DNA of 49,107 nt from Geobacillus zalihae NBRC 101842 (GTDB taxonomy: Bacteria; Bacillota; Bacilli; Bacillales; Anoxybacillaceae): positions 1-49,107 of the forward strand of contig NZ_BCPV01000028.1 in assembly GCF_001544135.1 (NCBI RefSeq). The letters run 5' to 3'. The position numbers and the translations under genes are program-made. The notes under the pieces were generated by a model, which did no database searches, was not told the DNA's origin, and worked only from the letters and a program-made list of their open reading frames with translations. This document shows, piece after piece, positions 45,330-49,107 of this stretch (position 1 is the first letter of the stretch; the number at the start of each line of letters is the position of its first letter).

Positions 45330-45333
45330 CGCT

Positions 45334-45921
45334 TCACTCCCTTTCTTCCTCTGCCCCCCGTTTGAGCCGCACATGTAAAGCAAGCACAAAATCGATCAAA
45401 AAGTGAGCGGTGATGGCGGCCCATAAGCTGTCAGTCTGTTCGTAAAGGACGCCGAGAAAGAGACTGAGCAGCACGACGACCATAAACAAAAACCATTTTT
45501 CCAAATAACGGACGTGCAGCACGGCAAAAATGGCGCTTGCCGCCCAGAGCCCCCAATGCGTCTGCACAATGCCGCGAAACAGCCATTCTTCTGTCACCGC
45601 GATGAATGCGCATAAAAAAAAGAGATGCGGAATCGAGCGGCCGCGGAATATTTTTTCATTGACGCCGCCGTCATCATGCCAGTCGTCCGGCAAATAGCGC
45701 ATCGCCAAAAACTCGGCAGCGAGCACGAACGCCGCCCCGCCGGCTCCGTACACGAGCACATCGCGCAACTCAAACTGCCAAAGCCGACGCCACTCCTCCC
45801 GAGCAAATAAAAACAGCGAGCTGCCGCCGGCCAAAAGCAGCAGCAACCCTTGCGTAATATAAAGATGGATGAGCACTTCGCGGTCTGTCATCTGTTTGAT
45901 TTGTTCACTTTGCCGCCTCAT
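45334..45921 (-). CDS. ypbD: CPBP family intramembrane metalloprotease YpbD
   Basis: A 195-residue membrane protein of the CAAX/CPBP (Abi) family. Motif 1 is VTEEWLFRGIVQ (Glu-Glu and Arg), and motif 3 is SLWAAITAHFLIDFV with the active-site histidine. About five or six helices are visible. The substrate is not known. It overlaps the end of recS by 17 bases and precedes ypbE by four bases, so ypbB-recS-ypbD-ypbE are likely one unit. Confidence 0.87.
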   Translation of the reverse strand: MRRQSEQIKQMTDREVLIHLYITQGLLLLLAGGSSLFLFAREEWRRLWQFELRDVLVYGAGGAAFVLAAEFLAMRYLPDDWHDDGGVNEKIFRGRSIPHLFFLCAFIAVTEEWLFRGIVQTHWGLWAASAIFAVLHVRYLEKWFLFMVVVLLSLFLGVLYEQTDSLWAAITAHFLIDFVLALHVRLKRGAEEERE

Positions 45922-47428
45922 CGTGCCGCCTCCCGCCGAAAAACATATGCCATAGCTCCTCGCGCCAAGGCCGGACGGGCGCCGCCTCGGGACGGCGGCC
46001 GTCCGTCATGAAACGGTCCGTCTCCAGGCCGCAGTTGTCGCAGCAAGCATCCGGTTTGTCCGATAGCTCCTCCCCGAACGCGCGGACAATCGCCGCGCGC
46101 CGGCATGAAAAGGCGTGCACCCATTCCTCCATTTCGCGCAATTTTTTCCGCTTCCAACGCCGCCGCGCCTCGATGGCAGCGGCCATCCGTTCATACAGCC
46201 GCTCCTTCGCCGCGGCCGTCAGCTGTTCGGGCGCCGCTGTTTGTCCCCATTCTAAAAAGTACGCCAACAGCCGTTTTTGTATGTCCGTAAATCCGCCGGC
46301 ATCAACCGCAGCGCGCCATCCGCCACGGACGGCGTCTTCCGGCAGCCGCCGGCACCACTCGCGGAGCGCAGCCGAGTCGGGAAGCTCCGCTTCGGCGACC
46401 GCCTGGGCGATCGCCCGGTCGCCGTCCGCGTAAAACAATACAGCAAGGCTTGGCGCCCCGTCACGCCCGGCGCGCCCGATTTCCTGCACATACGCCTCAA
46501 GCTGGGCCGGCATATGAAAGTGAAGCACAAAACGGACGTTTCCTTTGTCCACCCCCATGCCGAACGCGCTTGTGCAACAAACAATGTCGAGCTCGTCATA
46601 TAAAAACTGTTGCTGCACAAGCAGCCGTTGTTCCCCATCCATGCCGGCGTGGTAATAGGCGACCCGCCCCGCCCCGTTTTGCGCCAGCCGGCGCGCCATT
46701 TCTTCAGCCCACTGCCGGCTTGAAAAGTACACGATCCCCGGTCCTCGGAGCCGTTTCGCGCATTCGGCCAAGCGCGCAGCTTTGTCCTCAACCGATAAGC
46801 AACGTTCCACCGCCAAGGCGATGTTCGGGCGGTCGACGGAATAAATATGGCGACGCGCCCGCTCCATCCCGAGCGTGCGGATGATGTCCTCCTGCACTTC
46901 CGGCGTAGCCGTCGCCGTCAGCGCCAGACACGGCGGCGAACCGAGCGCATGGCGGACCGCTCCGAGCTTCAAAAAGTCCGGGCGAAAATCATAACCCCAC
47001 TGTGAAATGCAATGCGCCTCATCGACGACAAACAACGAAACACGCACGCGCCGGAGCGCCGCCAAAAACGTTTCAGATTGCAGCATTTCCGGTGAGGCAT
47101 AAATAAAGCGAAAATCTGGAAGCGAGGTGAGGGCGTGCCATTTTTCTTCCGCATCAAGCAAACTATGGAACGCGACAACGCGCTTTTCACCGCGCCGGCG
47201 CAGCTGCTCGACTTGATCTTCCATTAAGGAGACGAGCGGCGAGACAATGAGCACGCTCCCCGGGAGGAAATACGCCGGCAGCTGATAGCAAAGCGATTTG
47301 CCGCTTCCAGTCGGCAGCATCGCCAGCACATCGCGCCCGCTGAGCACGTCTTCGATCACATCGCGCTGTCCGGGCCGAAACGACGCGTGCCCGAACCGCT
47401 CATGCAATGTTTTCGTTAATTCATCCAA
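45905..47428 (-). CDS. recS: RecQ-family ATP-dependent DNA helicase RecS
   Basis: A 3-prime to 5-prime DNA helicase of 507 residues. Walker A is AMLPTGSGKSLCYQLPAYF, the DExH box is VVDEAHCISQWGYDFRPDF, motif VI is QEIGRAGRDG, and a zinc site includes FSCRRAAIVRAFGE and CCDNCGLE. There is no HRDC domain, as in RecS (YpbC), the B. subtilis RecQ paralogue at this locus. The start is TTG with AAGGAAG upstream. The final 13 bases of ypbB overlap its start. Confidence 0.9.
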   Translation of the reverse strand: MDELTKTLHERFGHASFRPGQRDVIEDVLSGRDVLAMLPTGSGKSLCYQLPAYFLPGSVLIVSPLVSLMEDQVEQLRRRGEKRVVAFHSLLDAEEKWHALTSLPDFRFIYASPEMLQSETFLAALRRVRVSLFVVDEAHCISQWGYDFRPDFLKLGAVRHALGSPPCLALTATATPEVQEDIIRTLGMERARRHIYSVDRPNIALAVERCLSVEDKAARLAECAKRLRGPGIVYFSSRQWAEEMARRLAQNGAGRVAYYHAGMDGEQRLLVQQQFLYDELDIVCCTSAFGMGVDKGNVRFVLHFHMPAQLEAYVQEIGRAGRDGAPSLAVLFYADGDRAIAQAVAEAELPDSAALREWCRRLPEDAVRGGWRAAVDAGGFTDIQKRLLAYFLEWGQTAAPEQLTAAAKERLYERMAAAIEARRRWKRKKLREMEEWVHAFSCRRAAIVRAFGEELSDKPDACCDNCGLETDRFMTDGRRPEAAPVRPWREELWHMFFGGRRHDEAAK

Positions 47429-48462
47429 CGTCCCACTTCCTTTGCCAACACGAGCCGAATTTCAAAATAACTCGCTATTCCGCCAAGCGCCTCGCGAATA
47501 CGCTTCAGCTTGCGCGTCCCGAGCGCCCGCGCCGCGGCCTGGATCGCCGCCGCCCTTTCAGCGGCGACAAACGGGGCGATCGAAAAATCGGGCACATTGG
47601 CGGCCAACTCGACGACATGATCCTCGATTGTACTTTTTTTCAAGCGCCGAAGGGCGGCGATTTCGTCGATCGTCTTTCCTTTTTGCAGCCATTCGTACGT
47701 TTTTTGCGCCGATTGCGTCAGCTGCACCGGCGCCAGCCCGGCCATCAGCTCGGCCATCACCGGGGCGCGCCCGGCTTCGGCTTCAGCCATCATATAATGA
47801 AGCACGTTGCGAAACTGAAACTGCACATACAGCACATCTTTTTGCAGCCAAGCGGCAATTTGCTCCGCCGTCCAGCCGATGCGGCGGGCGCTTGTCAACC
47901 GGAGCACAAACACCGTCGCCGCTTCTTCAGAAACAGCCGCAAGCAGCCGGGTGAGCTCGTCATAAAGCGCCCGCGCCAACGTTTGGCGCGATCTCTTGTC
48001 CAGCAAATACTGCTTCACCCATAACAGCGTCCGCTCGTCGCGGCAAATGGGGATAAAACGCTGTCCATGGGAGAGGTTGGACAGCGTCTGCCCAATGAGC
48101 GACAGCCGCTGCCAAAAAAGCGGCTCGATCTCATGGTAGCGCCAGCCGTTCACATAGCGGGGGAACCATGCCGCCTGTTCATCGAGCCAATGCCGCCCTT
48201 TTTCCGTCAATATATATGTCCGGTCATGGACGGGCGCGGCCCGCTGCTTCCGAACGAGCACGAGAGCCGCCTCCTCCAATCGGTCCATCGTCACGTCTTT
48301 CCATGTGCCGAAAAACGGCGCAAGTTGAAACCATTTGCAGTCTTGCAGCGTCTGGGCTGATTTTTTTCCAGACAACAAATGGTACACCGCTGCCAGCGTC
48401 CGTTCACCGTTTAGGCGGCGCAAGCAGTGGGCAAGCAAAAACGAGGCGTAACCGTGCCGCAT
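47416..48462 (-). CDS. ypbB: Helix-turn-helix protein YpbB
   Basis: A 348-residue soluble protein, beginning MRHGYASFLLAHCLRRLNGERTLAAVYHLLSGKKSAQT. Its C-terminal part contains a helix-turn-helix found fused to or next to RecQ helicases (KTYEWLQKGKTIDEIAALRRLKKSTIEDHVVELA). It is always next to recS in Bacillus, so a joint role with the helicase is inferred. The ATG at 48462 has GGGGGAGGA upstream. The longer frame to 48579 crosses the promoter. Confidence 0.85.
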   Translation of the reverse strand: MRHGYASFLLAHCLRRLNGERTLAAVYHLLSGKKSAQTLQDCKWFQLAPFFGTWKDVTMDRLEEAALVLVRKQRAAPVHDRTYILTEKGRHWLDEQAAWFPRYVNGWRYHEIEPLFWQRLSLIGQTLSNLSHGQRFIPICRDERTLLWVKQYLLDKRSRQTLARALYDELTRLLAAVSEEAATVFVLRLTSARRIGWTAEQIAAWLQKDVLYVQFQFRNVLHYMMAEAEAGRAPVMAELMAGLAPVQLTQSAQKTYEWLQKGKTIDEIAALRRLKKSTIEDHVVELAANVPDFSIAPFVAAERAAAIQAAARALGTRKLKRIREALGGIASYFEIRLVLAKEVGRWMN

Positions 48463-48484
48463 CTTTGATTCCTCCCCCGCCTCT

Positions 48485-48493
48485 ATTGTAACA
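48485..48493 (-). promoter_or_regulatory. Extended -10 promoter of ypbB-recS-ypbD-ypbE
   Basis: Minus strand TGTTACAAT: TACAAT (48485-48490) preceded by TGT. No strong -35 at 17 bases. It is about 25 bases upstream of ypbB and divergent from fer. Confidence 0.5.
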
Positions 48494-48587
48494 AAAATTG
48501 CACAAGCCGTTTGCAATGAAAAAGCGATTTTGGAACAAAAATAAACAAGGGGCATATGTGTAAAAATACAGGAGAGCAATTTTTTAG

Positions 48588-48944
<357 letters not shown>

Positions 48945-48950
48945 AATCTC

Positions 48951-48981
48951 CCCTCTTGCCGAATCGGCAAGAGGGTTTTTT
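48951..48981 (+). terminator. Rho-independent terminator of fer
   Basis: CCCTCTTGCCG / CGGCAAGAGGG, an 11-bp perfect stem with an AAT loop, followed by six T. Confidence 0.95.
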
Positions 48982-49033
48982 GACGAAAGCGTGAAAAAAT
49001 GCCATTTGACAAGTGGCGCGCCGCAAGGGAACA

Positions 49034-49083
49034 TGCTACAATAAGATTGTCTTGCCCGCCCTGCGCGCCGGCGGGCGAGTTTT
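49034..49083 (+). promoter_or_regulatory. Extended -10 promoter and leader hairpin of the next gene (outside window)
   Basis: TGCTACAAT (49034-49042) is an extended -10. A 10-bp hairpin, CTTGCCCGCC with GGCGGGCGAG (49051-49079, one T-G pair), begins almost at the predicted start and is followed by TTTT. The gene it serves lies beyond the window, so a leader attenuator or a stabilising 5-prime hairpin cannot be separated. Confidence 0.45.
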
Positions 49084-49107
49084 CATGCGTACATAACAAC
49101 CAAAAAA

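Noticed and set aside
49006-49042. TTGACA (49006-49011) paired with TACAAT (49037-49042) as a sigma-A promoter
   Set aside because: The spacer is 25 bases, too long. The extended -10 alone is reported instead.

Overview
The window reads as chromosomal core sequence of a thermophilic, spore-forming Bacillaceae, most likely Geobacillus or a close relative. Four things point there: the gene order follows Bacillus subtilis from qcrB to fer with few changes; GC is high, with strong GC bias at third codon positions; sporulation genes (spoIVA, sleB-ypeB, cotJABC) are present; and the ferredoxin closely resembles the thermophilic Bacillus single-cluster type. Species is not assigned. No rRNA, tRNA, CRISPR array, prophage or intact insertion sequence was seen. 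Family and B. subtilis comparisons come from memory, not from a search.

Layout, left to right; nearly everything is on the minus strand. 1-3.8 kb: the qcrA-qcrB end of the menaquinol:cytochrome c reductase operon with ypiF, ypiB and ypiA. 4.0-16.8 kb: the aromatic supraoperon, transcribed aroC-aroB-aroH-trpE-trpD-trpC-trpF-trpB-trpA-hisC-tyrA-aroA. It converts DAHP-derived intermediates to chorismate and then to Trp, Tyr, Phe and His-type transamination products. An internal trp promoter and a TRAP-controlled attenuator sit between aroH and trpE. 16.9-22.4 kb: cheR, ndk, the menaquinone side-chain genes hepT-menG-hepS, mtrB (TRAP itself) with folE, and hup (HU). 22.9-28.2 kb: spoIVA, yphF, yphE, gpsA, der. 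28.4-36.4 kb: a YIEGIA-family membrane operon, ypzI on the plus strand, rpsA-like ypfD, plsC, cmk, ypfB, motI, and the germination pair sleB-ypeB. 36.5-41.7 kb: prsW, an asparaginase, ypdA, gudB, and the mecA paralogue ypbH. 41.8-49.1 kb: ypbG, a small membrane protein, the plus-strand cotJABC operon, ypbF, ypbE, ypbD, recS, ypbB, and plus-strand fer.

Regulation is unusually visible. The trp leader has about 12 GAG/TAG triplets, an antiterminator and a terminator, and the gene for the protein that reads it (mtrB) lies 7 kb away in the same window. Many transcription units end in clear rho-independent hairpins.

The most unusual signal is in non-coding DNA. A 144-bp element with 26-bp terminal inverted repeats and perfect 8-bp target duplications sits at 38339-38482. 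It has inserted into a roughly 120-bp hairpin repeat, and a second, uninterrupted copy of that repeat lies in the trpF-trpB gap at 9885-10003, preserving the empty site. A different structured repeat occurs as two tandem units after spoIVA, and its stems show compensatory base changes. I found no convincing new protein system.
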